This document shows, one piece after another, positions 47,198-59,719 of a stretch of 64,000 bases of DNA. The notes under the pieces were generated by a model. The model had not been told where the DNA came from, did no database searches, and worked only from the letters and a program-made list of their open reading frames with translations. This DNA is from Citrus sinensis (taxonomy: Eukaryota > Streptophyta > Magnoliopsida > Sapindales > Rutaceae): positions 2,418,001 to 2,482,000 of the forward strand of contig NC_068563.1 in assembly GCF_022201045.2 (NCBI RefSeq), given 5' to 3'. Within the stretch, counting starts at the first letter, position 1. Each line of letters starts with the position of its first letter. The translations under genes and the position numbers were made by a program.

Positions 47198-49503
47198 ATC
47201 TGTTTCTTTTTCCATAGTGTCAAAAGTTAATGTACATGGTTTTTGCCTCGTTTCTGCCTTATTAAGCTAAACAGATTTGACAACTCATGTTATTTTGAAA
47301 AAACCAAAAAAAAAGGGAGCTTTTATGGTGCAGTGTGAAAAAGTCAGAGAAGGGAGGCTGGGGAAAGTTCACACCTGCTTTTTCAAGTAAAAAGTTACTG
47401 TAATCTAAGCTGGTTTTTTTTGGTGTAGACTGTAGAGTGTTACTATTAATGAGAAGAAGCAGAAGAAAATGACCTTTTTTTGGCATATGCATGCGTGTGA
47501 ATACAAGTGGGGATTCTGGTCTTGTCGTCTCTTGAATGGATTAAGCGTGGCATCGCTCACCGCTTACACTTGAAAATGTCATAAATTTGGCAATTACCCA
47601 TGTAATTTTTTAGAAGAGGCCTTGCTGCTTGTTTCTTTTCTTGAAAAGATTTTTTTTTTTTTTTAATTTAAAAGAAAAGAAGTTCAAATTTCGTTCTAGA
47701 CTCTCTTAGCGCTGGCTTTTCAGTGGCTAAAATCGTAAACTTGATTTTAGGGGAAAGATTAAATGGTATATGTATGTGTGTGAATACAAGTTGGGTTATA
47801 GTCTTATAGATCATCCCAATTCATAACTCAAATACAAATTCATTTCGTCTTGCAACCTCGCTGTCTTAGATGAAAATCGGTAAAAAAGAAAAACAAATTC
47901 CCTCAAATGGGGATGGGCTGAATCTTGCATAATGTTTTAGGCTCATCGCAAAGATGTACTGGGGATAATGTATGGGCCTAACCAGAACTACCGTTTAGGA
48001 AAAGAATAGATCGTCTAGTGCTTCTCCCCCCTCCTCCCTCTCTCTTATTAAGGTAATTTTTAAAAAATGTATATATTATTAAGATAATTCTATTTATTAA
48101 GGAAATTATGTTAGGTTTTCAATGATAAAATTCATTAGAAATTTTATTTAATAATGCTACATTTCCTACCATCATTCTACCGGCTATCCTCTCAACTTAA
48201 GTGACATTCATACTTTGAATGGTAAAATGAACTAATAAATACTTTTATTAGTTGAAATTTATCACTAACGAGTGAATACCACTTAGTAATTGGATGAAAA
48301 AAGTTAGAATGATAGTTAAGAAACTTTGTAATTTTATTTTACCAACGGCAAATTATAGTATAATTATCAAGGAAGACACTAATGTTTATAAACAAATAAA
48401 ATGTTAAGTTCAATTATATAATGTAAATGATAAATAAGAATTGAATTGCACTTAGAACTACCATCGGGTGGTCACATCACTAGTAATTAAAAGTCTCAAG
48501 AGAATTGTAGATGAATTCATAGAAATAGAAATAAACGATAGTGATAAATGATAATGACCAGTAAAACCTTTCGAGGGTGCACAAAAGGGCAAGGTTTCCC
48601 CCCCCCCCCCCCCTTTTTTTTTTCTTTTTTTAAATGTTAATGTGAATAACATACACAAATTTGCCATGACATACTTTAATACTGTTTGAAATTTTGCTCT
48701 AATGAAGTTGATATATATTCTCATGTTAATAGAAATGAACCCTCACATATATACATATAGAGATCTTAACCCTCAATCTCAATAATGAGATAAGAATCTG
48801 ACAAGCAAGTTAAGAGAATAAGAGATGGCTGCTGAAAATTAGCCCCACTTTAATAATTAAACATTAGAACTATATTGATGGTTGTACCAAAAGTCTGACA
48901 TTAGAACTATTTCAACGAAGTAGTCTCCTCTTTTTCAATTGTGAAAAAATAAACTCTTGTTAAAGTAATTGGTATTTTTAATTTTAGCATCTTTTAAACG
49001 TTTCTTAATTTGAAAAAAGAAAATGAGGATTTAATAAGGGTAAATACTTATTCAATCTTTATATTTTCAATTAAGTCCTCATTTAATCTTTATATTAAAA
49101 AAAATACCTTAAAACATCCCTACAATTAAAATATATTACACTTCTACCATTAACGATATTCTTGAGGATATTAATGAAAAAAATGATAATTTATCAAATT
49201 AACCTTAAAAGTAACATAAATAATTATACAAATATTTTTATTATTATTTTATTCTTAAGATTAATGTGGTAAATTATTTTTTGGTAAAATAATTATTAGT
49301 AAGATTGTTGCAAGGACAATAAACAGTGCTTTAATTTGGCAAATATAGATTTATTTATAAATAATTGTTAGCAAGATCATTGTATGGTACAAAAAATATT
49401 AATTATTTAATATTGGTATTTATTAGTTAACTAGGAAATAAAACCGTGTGAAGAATTTATTAGTTAACACCATGGAAATAAAAGTGCTATAGATGCACCT
49501 TGT
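47198..49503. other. Intergenic, AT-rich
   Basis: No gene seen. Contains a C16 run joined to a T10 run at 48599-48624, and AT-rich DNA of the kind found between plant genes. Confidence 0.5.
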
Positions 49504-49924
49504 CTAAGCCAAAACCTTAGAAATTTGAGAATGATATATCACCGCGAGGCCATCTAGAGAAGGAGCATAAGATGTATCATAGTAGCCTCTCAATATGTTT
49601 CCTTCTTCGGCAATGAATATGAGAGAGGTGAGCATTGCAGGCCCGCAATTATGGGTGATGATATTAATAGCGCGGCAACAGTTAGGGCTAATATCAGCCT
49701 GACTATTAAGGAAGAATATAACAATCTCATTTGAGCATGATTTCAGCTCCATTAATGCGTTCCGGCACTCCGTTAGGCCTTCGCTATCTTTAAGTCTTGT
49801 TGCAAGATCATAGCTTGGTTTTCATATTGTTGTTGAGGCGATCATTCCTACTAGTTGCATTTACAATATTTGCCATGATTAGGCAAGTGTGGGCCGAAAT
49901 AAAAAACACATGTTTTAAAGCCAT
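49504..49924 (-). pseudogene. EC1-like egg cell-secreted protein, frameshifted
   Basis: The minus-strand ATG at 49924 starts MALKHVFFISAHTCLIMANI, a weak signal peptide, and runs 39 codons before a stop. The conserved part continues one frame over, from about 49,806 to the stop at 49504: DLATRLKDSEGLTECRNALM, ELKSCSNEIVIFFLN, CCRAINIITHNC, MLTSLIFIAEEGNILRGYY. This is the prolamin-like domain of EC1 proteins, small Cys-rich signals secreted by the egg cell that activate sperm at fertilisation. One frameshift separates signal and domain. Conserved positions also look altered: R where W follows Cys, G in the usual NCWPAM, Y in the usual GYC, so a disulphide Cys is lost. Gene decay is the simplest reading. 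Confidence 0.82.
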
Positions 49925-51358
49925 TGTTATTTTTTGTTATTTTATGTTGTGTTTATGTTTACGTGGGATATTATATTTTTTGTTGCTATTTATAAATTAA
50001 GGTGAGGCAGAGGAGAAGAGTGATTAAAAATGTTTATAAATTATTGCTTAATTTATGATCAAGAATGTTTCAATTAGAGAAGATAATGGGTTTTTTGATG
50101 AATTGTTACATATTGATTGTGTAATAACAGTCAAATTAATTATGAGAAGATGAAAAATCAAATCAGAAAGAAAATTTCTCTATTTATTAGATAATAAAGA
50201 ATATACAGAGTTGAGAAATGATGATGCCACATCATCTCTTGTAGTCTCAGCTTTATATATATATATAGATAGATAGATTAGTTAATTCATTTTTTATAGA
50301 TAAATTAATTAATATAAAGAATTTTTTTGTAAAGATATTATTATAAAAAATATTTCGAGGTATTTTTTAAATTATAAAGACTAAGGGGATATTTATTTTT
50401 TTTATTTAATGATTTAATTGACTTAATTTTAATCAGTTAAGTTATTAAGTCTGTTTTTTTCAAGTTAATAAGAATTTTCAGTCATTAAATCATTAAGTTA
50501 TTAAGCTATTTTTTTTAGCTTTTTTTATAGTCTAAAAAGTCTAAATGATATCAATAAAATATATTCTCCAAAATATCCCTATCTAGTTAATTAATTTTCA
50601 TCCTTACCTAAATAAAATTTAATAATTAGCATTATTACCCATCTCTATATAACTTATGATAATATATAGTGGTAGACTATTATTATTTTTAACCTTTTAT
50701 GTTCTTCAAATTAAAATTATTTATCTTCATAATTTTTATAAATTTTTTTATATGAAAAGATCATTAAACTATGATAAAATTGATTAACATATATAATATA
50801 GAGTATTGGAGAGTTGTATTCAATTGAATGTGATTTATATTATGATAATTTATTGTCTTATTTATATTCATCTATAATTTATTATTTGTTTAACATCTAT
50901 AATTTATAAGGGCATAAATATAAAAATATTAGTTTTTAGATTTTTTTTAAGTTAAAAAAATAACTTAATATTTATTTTTAACGATTAAGATAAAAAAATA
51001 AATATATCATTCAGATTCAGACATTCAGTTCTACTGAGAATTTAGAATAATTTAAGTTTATTTAGATTTCAAATAAAAAAAGAAACGTCACCTAAATAAA
51101 TATTTAAATCAAGCTAGAGAGATCAAATGAATGTTTATCCATTTAATAATTTAAGAATTAGAAATAATTTGTAATAATTAAAACTATTAAGGTCCGATCC
51201 TATTATTAAAATTGTCTACGGATCAACCCGAAACGACACCGACTCGTTAGCTCAATTACTAACGAAGTACCGAAAAACGAAAAGAAAAGAATTTGTGTTA
51301 TATCGTCAGCTTACTTGCTTCATATTTCGCCGCCATCACCTGCACTAGCACGAACAGA
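49925..51358. other. Intergenic, AT-rich, then UTP14 promoter/leader
   Basis: Very AT-rich from about 50,200 to 51,180, with no recognisable gene. The last 150 bp are GC-richer and include the UTP14 leader. Confidence 0.5.
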
Positions 51359-54300
51359 ATGGTGGAGCAGAAGAGAAAAGCTGCTGAGTCAGCAGACTCA
51401 ACGAAACACAAAATGAAACACAGCAAGAAACCGAAAAGGCAAAGCAAAAAGCTCGACGGCGGCGGCGAGAAGAAGAAGAGGAAAGGACCGCGCTTGCCTA
51501 ATTCGCTGCGAAAAGAAATCGACCGCTTAAACACAAATTCTTTGAACGGAAGCGACGAAGATATTGGTTCTGACGAGGCGCGTGATTTTTATGAGTACGA
51601 GGAACCGTTGCCTCAGGAAGAGTCGAGGAAGAACCGCCGGTTTGATCCGGTCGAAAATTACGAGTACGAGCTTCCGGAGAAGTTTGAGGTTTGTGATAAT
51701 GCGATTCATTTGCATGAATTATTTTTAATTTTAGCTATGTTTTTTGGGTGCTTCTTGTTGTATTATTGTGGTTGATGAACTTTGATTTGGCCAGTTTTTG
51801 TTGAACTTTTGAATTAGATAACAAATTTCTTTGTGGAAAAACTTAGTTTTGAAGTTAGAGTTTGATGGAAGCTTGTTGAAATATTACTCTAATTGGTTAT
51901 TTAGGTGAACGGTATGATTTAAGGAGTATGTGATCTGAACATTATCAGGTCTAAATAACGGCATTTATTTAAAATTTTGAGCCATGAACTATATGAACAC
52001 TGAATTCGAGTGCATTGACATGAAATTCTTTACACCAAGGGTTGGAAATTTTTTATCATTTATTGACTCATCGTGCCCGGCATTGCTAGTCTAAATACAG
52101 ACGTCTGGGAAGATAAGGACTTGTATATGAATATTTACTATCTACATTAATCGGACAAGTAATGTTTGACCTTGAACTCTGCAGCTAGGAAAATATGGAT
52201 TTGGTTAGGTTCTGTGAATGAAAGTGTGAGCTGATAATGGATGTTATTGGTTGAAGTTGGAACTACAAGTTTCTTAAGGAGGGTTGGTCATGCTAAAAGC
52301 TTGTGTAGGCTATAGGTGTTAAGGAAAAAAAGAAAAAAATCACATAGAAAAAATTTCAGCAGAAAGTCCACACTTTCTCGACCAGTTTGCTGTAATAAAT
52401 CAATAATAGTGGTGACTCAAAACTATACATTCCTCCTGCTTTATCAGTTTTACATTTTGGAGGTAGCTGTCTTACATTTCTCAGTGGGCCACACTTTCAC
52501 CTCATGGTTTTTTTCCTCTATTGCAGATTAACGCTTGGCTATTTTGGTTCATGTTTCCAAAATTAGGAATCTGATTTTGTTTGCATTTGTAGGATGAGAA
52601 TGTGCTGTCAGATGATGAGGATGACAATAATGATATTGAAAATAATTGTGGGAGAAGGGGAATTTCAAAGCAGGTTGGTGATGAGTTTCAAGATGGTGAC
52701 AACGATGAAAGGCACTTGAGGATGTTGCAAGGGGTTACTGGAATGCCAAGCGAATTTTTTGAAGGTATCACTAGTAGAACTGTCTTCAGTAGATAAGTTT
52801 AGTGTTCAAATCTTTGAAATTCAAATAGTTAAGAATTCAGTTGCGTGGATTTTGATTCAGTAATTTAATCAATAAATTATCAAGCTTCTTTGTGATATAA
52901 AAGTGGACAATATCCATAAAAAAGAACCCTCTGGATTCCTCAGGTTTGTGTAGTCGTGGTAACCACTTCAAAACCTATAGATGTGCAACATAGCAATTCT
53001 TTGGGCAATCTCTCTCCATGTTTTGTTTTCAATTTTAGATGGAAATTGTATATATGTGTAGGCAATGTTTGTACTCCTGAATCAGACAGAACCAAATTTT
53101 GGGGAAGTCACTGTAAATACATCATTTAGTCAGAAATATTGCTGACATAGTTATTCCAGAGGAAATCTGCCCATCTAGGCCGTGATTTTTTTGAGCTGAT
53201 TAGAAGCTATTTAGCCACTTCTTGTTGTAGTATGACTCACCTCAAATTTATATCCATTTCAGGCAAGAAGAAAAAGAAGAATGTAGTTATATCCGAGGCA
53301 TACCCAGAGTCTGAATTTAATCCTACTCGGGATGTTTTGGATGGCAATGGTCAGATTTCCATTGATGATCTTTTGGAACCTCTTCAAGGAAAATCTGGAT
53401 ACAGTAAACTTAGAAAGAGGATGCATCAGATGCGTAAAAAGTCGACATCTGTCCTAGCTCCGCTTCCAAAACCAGAACAAGAAAAATTGGAGCGGAAGGT
53501 AGTGTATGAACAATCAAAGAAAGATATTACCAAGTGGGAGCCTTTAGTCAAGATGAACAGGGAGGCACCTTCTATTTATTTCGATGAAGATACAAACTTG
53601 GGATTTTCAACCGTAGGGGCCATTGCTGCTGGATTTGAACCTAGAACTGAGTTTGAGAAGAAAATGGCGTCATTAGTCAATGACGACAAGGTTAAGGAAG
53701 CTCATAAGCAAGATGGTTCAAAGCTTCTTGAATTAAACAAGGTGAGGAGATTCTATGCATTGTTTGTTCATTGAATTCGGGTTTGATTCACAACTCAATT
53801 TAAAGGTAATAGCTAATATTTTATGTCATTAACCAACTATTATCCTACAAAAGGTTAGATATGGCAGAGAGTATTTTTCTCATGATAAAGTTAATATTCA
53901 GAAAGTCACTGTACGATGATATGATCAAAACCAACTTCTCTTAAGCAGTAGAAAATTTGATGTCAGCTAGGTTCCTATACAGTTGTGCTTTTTTATTTTA
54001 TTTTACATGTGCATATTCTGGAGTTGCTATGTGACACAGTAGACATCAGCTTGATCTTTCAAATTCTTATGCTGTGGCTCTTTTTAGATGAATTTATAGG
54101 TTTGTGGTGTATTCTATTGGGAAAAAAATATATGTGCTGTTGCATTAAATCTTTAGGCTTAATTTCTTTAGTTATACTGGTTTGTTGAGTGTCTCTTGTT
54201 CTTATCTATGCTCGGCAGATTTCTGTTGAAGATTATTTGGAAGAGCGGAATCATGTAGCTAAAATGCGCAGCCTTCTTTTTCGTCATGAGATGAAGAGAA

Positions 54301-57175
54301 AACGCATCAAGAAGATCAAATCAAAAACATATCATCGTCTGCTGAAGAAAGATAGGCTGAAAGCAGCATCTGTGGAAATGTTGATGGATCCTGAAGCAGC
54401 AAAAGAAGACGCGAGGAAGCAAGAATTTAAACGAGCAGAGGTGATTGGAAGTCTCCATTGATTATTACAAGCATCCCCTGTCCTAAGAAGTATTGTCTTT
54501 CAGATTTTAAAAGTAATTTTTTTTTTGGTTCTTTTATCTATATTGATGCAGGAACGCATGACTCTAAAGCACAAAAACAGTTCAAGGTGGGCAAAGCGCA
54601 TTTTAAAGCGTGGTCTGGATGCCCAAGATGAAGGTACTCGAGCAGCTATAACTGAACAACTCCAACAACATGCACTTTTGACTAGAAAAATGAAATCTAT
54701 GAAGGATAGCAGCAGCAGTGATGATAGTAGTGATGAGGATGATGTTGACGAAAATTCTGCGGGTTCTGACCAGGACAGGGCATCCAAGTTGTATGCAACA
54801 GCAAAAGAGAAGACACTTAAAGTGTTAGCAGAAGATGATGAAGTGCCTGAATCTGGAGTGCTTTCTTTACCTTTTATGGTGAATCACTGTTATATTTTAC
54901 TTATGACTGCAGATTCATGAACCTATTAATTTTCTTTATTTGTTTAATTTTAATTTTTCTTCATAATTTTTAATGTAGGTACGCGGGATGAAAAAAAGAA
55001 AAGAAGAAGCAATTCAAGAAGCTAATGCTGCTCTTCAAGAGTATGAGTCATCATTGAAAAAGTTGGAGGGTACAGGTGGGGAAGAAAATTTAAAAGAAGG
55101 CGCTGCAAGTGGTAGGAGGGTCTTTGGTCCAGTTAAAAGGGAGGTTTTGGTACCAAGTAAAAAGATTGAAACAGATAATTACTATGGTAACAGTGATAGT
55201 GAAGGTGACCTGGAAGCTGAAGCAAATATGGATGCTGGAAATGGTACTAATAATGATGTGCAGAAGAATGTTAAAACTGATTCATTCACTCTTCATGTAG
55301 ATCATGAGAGTCATCCGGATTCTGTGTTTAAGGTAATGGATTTCTTGTTTCCAGCTTTCAGTGGAGTTTTTACCTCAAATGTGTTTTTTTTTTTTCTAAC
55401 ACAAGTAATGTGTTTTGAAATTCACAGAGCTTTGAAGATGTTGTTAGGGACCCAGGTCCGAAGACATCATATGATGTTGCTATTTTTGCATCAGGCACAT
55501 GGAAAAAGGTTTAATTTCCCTTCTTACTATAGCTTCTTCTATATTGGTGATCGGGCGTTCAACGCTAATTGTTACTAGGTATATAATGAGCAGATGAAAA
55601 GCGGAAATGATGTGGATGCCAACAATGAGAAGTCTATGAAGGTTGTTGAACCTGCATTGAATGATCAAGGTTTAGAGGTAGTTCCCTTCTGGTCTTTTCT
55701 TTTGCTCTACAGTTACGTGATTATTCGTGGCTTACAATTTCTTGCCTGTTAATGGTCTAGGAAACTGCAAGGGAAGTGGATGAGGAAAGTGAGACTGATA
55801 GTGAAGGACAGATGGTAGATGGGATTTTATCGTCTGCTCCTAAAGCATCATACAAACTTCCTTCCCAAGAAGAGCTTATACGCCTTGCTTTTGCCGGGGA
55901 TGATGTGGAGGAAGATTTTGAGGAGGATAAGGAAAAGGTTCTGAACGAGGAGAATCCTGTACCTGAAAAACCTAATTTAATCCCTGGTTGGGGACAATGG
56001 ACAGATGTGCAGCGAAAGAAAGGTGTACCTTCATGGATGTTGGATGAGCATGAAAATGCCAAGAAGATGAGGGAAGAAGCTCTTAAGAAGAGAAAGGATG
56101 CACATCTCAAACATGTCATTATTTCTGAGAAGTTGGATAAAAAGGTTTGTCCTCTTTATATGATAATTTATAACATACAAGAAACTACTCTTGTTACCCC
56201 TCCATTTGGTGTTTAGACTTCTTCTTGCAGTTAGTCATGTAAGGTAATATGATAAACAGAAGCATGGTTGACAACTGTTGGAAGAAAAAAACTTGAAGTT
56301 AAATTATGTTGCTAGACTATTTATGTTGTGGTGGCCATTACCGTGTTGTGCCCATGTCGTGCCCAAGTACGGCATGCCCCATTGGCAGAAAAACTTGGCC
56401 TGGCACGGCTGATTGATGGGCTGTGCTTTTTAATTGATGTTTATAAATAGATAAAACTTTTTTAAAAAAATTAAAGAATGATTACAAAAAAAATGATAAA
56501 TATAAAAATAACATAGTTGAAGTTCGAGTAAAAATCTGTATGTTAGATTTACTTTTGCTAGCCTTAGGAATTGTGTTGTGCACTTAAGTCACATTTGCCA
56601 CATGCTTAATTATCGTCTGCTTTACTACACTTTCTTTTGGTTAACATGTCTTTGTATTTTGTTGACTTGGCAGGCTGAAAAGCTGCATACAAAAACTCTG
56701 CCTTACCCTTTCACGTCTAAGGAGGTTTTTGAGCAGAGCATTCGTGTCCCTGTTGGACCCGAATTCAATCCAGCAACAGCTGTCGGAGCTCTTACTCGGC
56801 CAGATGTGAGTGCCTTATAAAAACCACCGCATCAAGTTTTTAATTCTCTTTTGTCTTAAGAAAAGGAACATATGAACCGACTTGTGGTTCCTTGTCCCTG
56901 CAACCTTACTTTGGAAGAGGGGAATATAGTTTTATTACCGTTTAAGATGTTAATACTAGCATATATTGCTCATTTTTCATTTCTGACGTTCAATATGATC
57001 TTTGCAGGTGAAGAAGAAATCTGGTATCATTATAAAACCGATCAAATTTGAGGAAGTGAACCCTCATGAAAAAACTGAGGACCACAAAGGAAGTGGAAAG
57101 AAACACAAGAACAGTAGGAATAAAGGCAACAGTGGCAAGAGAACAGGAACAAGGCCAGTGGTGGTAAAATCATGA
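51359..57175 (+). CDS. UTP14: UTP14, U3 snoRNA-associated small-subunit processome protein
   Basis: Eleven exons: 51359-51688, 52593-52764, 53263-53741, 54219-54440, 54552-54878, 54979-55332, 55428-55508, 55579-55677, 55761-56144, 56674-56805, 57008-57175. They total 2748 nt, 915 aa, with all phases closing. The protein is highly charged, with a Lys-rich N-terminus and acidic Asp/Glu/Ser tracts typical of nucleolar factors. UTP14 landmarks are KKDITKWEPLVKMNREAP, KIKSKTYHRLLKK, MTLKHKNSSRWAKRILKRG, EELIRLAFAGDDVEEDF, PGWGQWTDVQRKKG and PYPFTSKEVFEQSIRVPVGP, in order. UTP14 joins the U3 snoRNP in 18S rRNA processing and activates the DEAH helicase Dhr1 in yeast. First in-frame ATG chosen. The C-terminus is a Lys/Arg/Gly tail. 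Confidence 0.97.
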
Positions 57176-58222
57176 AGAAGAGGAAGAAGGCGGTGACCAA
57201 AACCTAACAATGCTGTTGTATGCTGAAATTTTGTTTCCTGTTTTTGAAAAAAGAGGGAACCAAAAGAAGAATGCATGTAATCGTCGCAGTCAGAAGTGAG
57301 CCTATAAAGGCATGTTTGAGCCACGTGCAGATTCTGGCAACAGGCAATATGTGGGAGGTTTCACTCCAGTTTTGTTCGGATATAAATATATTTTTTGTAA
57401 TCTTTTATTCTTCTTGTTCCTTGAAGTTCCTGTCATTAGTCAAATGCAGTGCATAGAACCTGGTAGTCGATTAATTGGTTGTTTTTGAACCATTATATTG
57501 TATGGGAAAAGCATAACAATAATCCATTTATGGAATGAACGAGTGATTGAAAAGTAAGATGCTTTTATAGAGAATAATTGCAGTAAAACAATTATGCAGT
57601 TCAAATGGAAACTGGTTAAAAAGTTGGGGCTGAAAAAATGGTCAAATGCAAAAAGTACAAGGACAAGGCTAATTCTGGCTACTCGAAAGTGTAGAGGGCA
57701 CCGTACAAGCTGCACAAACTGGCAAAATTAGATCAACAAAAACTTAATTTCTGCCGGGTTATAATTGTACAACACATTCCTTCTGGATTATACAAGGCTG
57801 GATACATCTTTCAAACCAGGTAATAGGTCAAAATGAACCTATCTCTGTTCTTAGATAAAATTATGCAAGCGAAAATTGAAAATACAAAAGAGAAAATAGA
57901 TTATTATACTATTCCATTCTCCCCAACGCGAAATGCCTGTGATAGGCGAACATTAGTCCCAGGTCCAGCCATAAACCCTGATAAAAGGACTCAATTCTTT
58001 AGAAATATTGACATATGGTCACCTTAACAGAACAAGTGGTAATAGATAAAAAGAGCAATGACATAGATAATTGGCTTGCTCAATGCTACTGATATTTTTA
58101 AGTATTTACCAACTATAATAATGCATTGTCCTCTTAAACAGATTGCATAGCAGAGGCAATTTTTACAATATAGATATATAGTATTATGTCAAAACAGGGG
58201 ATTTAAGAAAAAGGGCAATAAC
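57176..58222. other. Convergent spacer between UTP14 and the F-box gene
   Basis: 3' flanks of two convergent genes. No further gene or repeat was recognised. Confidence 0.6.
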
Positions 58223-59719
58223 TCAAAAATAAAAGAAGGATAAGTGAAGATCAAGTTGTCTTGCCTGCTCTTCCTCTTCTTCTTCAATGATTTCTTTACC
58301 CTTTTCAGTCATCTTCACTCCACTAGTTCCAGCGCCAAGAGCCCGTTCGTAAGAACTGGTCCCAAAACCAAGTGCCTGTTTGTAAGAACTGGTCCCAAAA
58401 CCAGGCGCCCATTCGTAAGAACTAGTCCTAACACCAAGTGTCGGTCTAGAAGTAGTTGCACCAGAATAAGTAGACATTGTCGGAACCCCATTAACTTTCT
58501 TATATATAATAAGACACTCCATGAAGGCATCCATGTAAAAAGACCATGGTTCCCCACGAACATTCATATTCCTGCTTCTTCGACCACCCTTAGGATTAAT
58601 TGCAGACAACTTGCCCTTCTCAACTGTCCCTACTAGAACTTCTCCATTTCTCCTAAGCCCTAATATCTTCCCCAAACCTAAATGAGAATGAACATCATAC
58701 AGCTTTGTCCAAGACTCTGCCACACCATGCTCATTCATCACCCAAATGCAACATCTATAAAAAAATTGCACATAAGTATTTGCATTTGTATGATAATGTA
58801 TCAAAGCAAGTGATTCATTGATCAGTCCAACAGAAATCTTCTGCCTTTCTCCGACTCCTAATTCATTTGCTTCTCTCATTACATTATCCGGCAGCTTAAA
58901 TTCCTTAAATACTTCATCATTCAAGTCAAACACAGCGATAATCAATTGTGAAACTAATCTTTCATCACTTCCTTCATAATATCCAATCCAATGCAATGCC
59001 CCATTCACACAGACATGCGCTGAATCCTGTTTGATAACATAAGACGGCGCAGACTCAGTAATGTTCTCCCACTCTCCTGTACCTAGAGTGAAAACATCAA
59101 CAACTTCGATAACCCTTTTTGAACCTTCACAAGTATTCTCCAACCGATACACAATTCTCACAACCTTATAGTCATTACTCTTGGGATCAAACCCAAATCC
59201 GAAACAAGACAGGAAAGCTTCCTCACCATTAAACTTTATAGAAGGGCCATAGCCGCGTCTGGCATACGGCTGAAGAATTCTACCCACTGGGGGCTCAATT
59301 GGAAATGGTTTAAAAGAGTATCCAACAGAAGGGTTCCAAAAAAGTATTGACTCTGGAGATCTTCCAGCTTTGGAAATCTCAAGCAAACACACTAACCCAC
59401 AACAGAAACCAATAATCATGTAATTGGAAAGTCCATGATCAAATGGCAATTCCAATTCTTCAAACTTCTGACCAAATGACTTATCATCACTGTGTAAAGT
59501 GAAAATTTCCTTGCGTTGTTTTGAATCATAGTGACTTAGAAGTAAGCGCTTGTTATTTTTGTTGTTATTGAAGGACAGCTTATTGTAATTGGAAAGGAAA
59601 TTAGAGTCGCTGATTATAGAGCACCAGACTTTGCATACACACCTGCAATCTAAAACGGTTTTTGCCGGTAGCTTGAAGAAGATGTTTGCAAGAACTTCGT
59701 CCGGTAAGTAATCTGACAT
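58223..59719 (-). CDS. F-box protein with F-box-associated domain and C-terminal 11-aa repeats
   Basis: Intronless, 498 aa from ATG 59719. The F-box occupies about residues 4-42 (YLPDEVLANIFFKLPAKTVL, then CVCKVWCSIISDSNFL) and would bind SKP1 in an SCF ubiquitin ligase. The middle follows the plant F-box-associated (FBA, CPR1-like) pattern: SFGQKFEELELPF, CCGLVCLLE, LFWNPSVG, FGFGFDPKSNDYKVVRIVY, VNGALHWIGYY, IAVFDLNDEVFKEFKLP, WVMNEHGVAESWTKLYDV. This region selects substrates, unknown here. The tail has about three and a half copies of an 11-aa FGTSSYxxALG repeat encoded by a 33-bp minisatellite (58,328-58,440), then an acidic Glu run. The terminal repeats are not part of the usual family architecture. 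Confidence 0.92.
   Translation of the reverse strand: MSDYLPDEVLANIFFKLPAKTVLDCRCVCKVWCSIISDSNFLSNYNKLSFNNNKNNKRLLLSHYDSKQRKEIFTLHSDDKSFGQKFEELELPFDHGLSNYMIIGFCCGLVCLLEISKAGRSPESILFWNPSVGYSFKPFPIEPPVGRILQPYARRGYGPSIKFNGEEAFLSCFGFGFDPKSNDYKVVRIVYRLENTCEGSKRVIEVVDVFTLGTGEWENITESAPSYVIKQDSAHVCVNGALHWIGYYEGSDERLVSQLIIAVFDLNDEVFKEFKLPDNVMREANELGVGERQKISVGLINESLALIHYHTNANTYVQFFYRCCIWVMNEHGVAESWTKLYDVHSHLGLGKILGLRRNGEVLVGTVEKGKLSAINPKGGRRSRNMNVRGEPWSFYMDAFMECLIIYKKVNGVPTMSTYSGATTSRPTLGVRTSSYEWAPGFGTSSYKQALGFGTSSYERALGAGTSGVKMTEKGKEIIEEEEEEQARQLDLHLSFFYF
58328..58440 (-). repeat. 33-bp coding minisatellite in the F-box gene
   Basis: The phrase GTAAGAACTGGTCCCAAAACC and close variants recur every 33 bp on the plus strand (about 58,349, 58,382 and 58,415), keeping frame and giving 11-aa repeats. 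The downstream paralogue shows only one equivalent unit. Confidence 0.9.
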
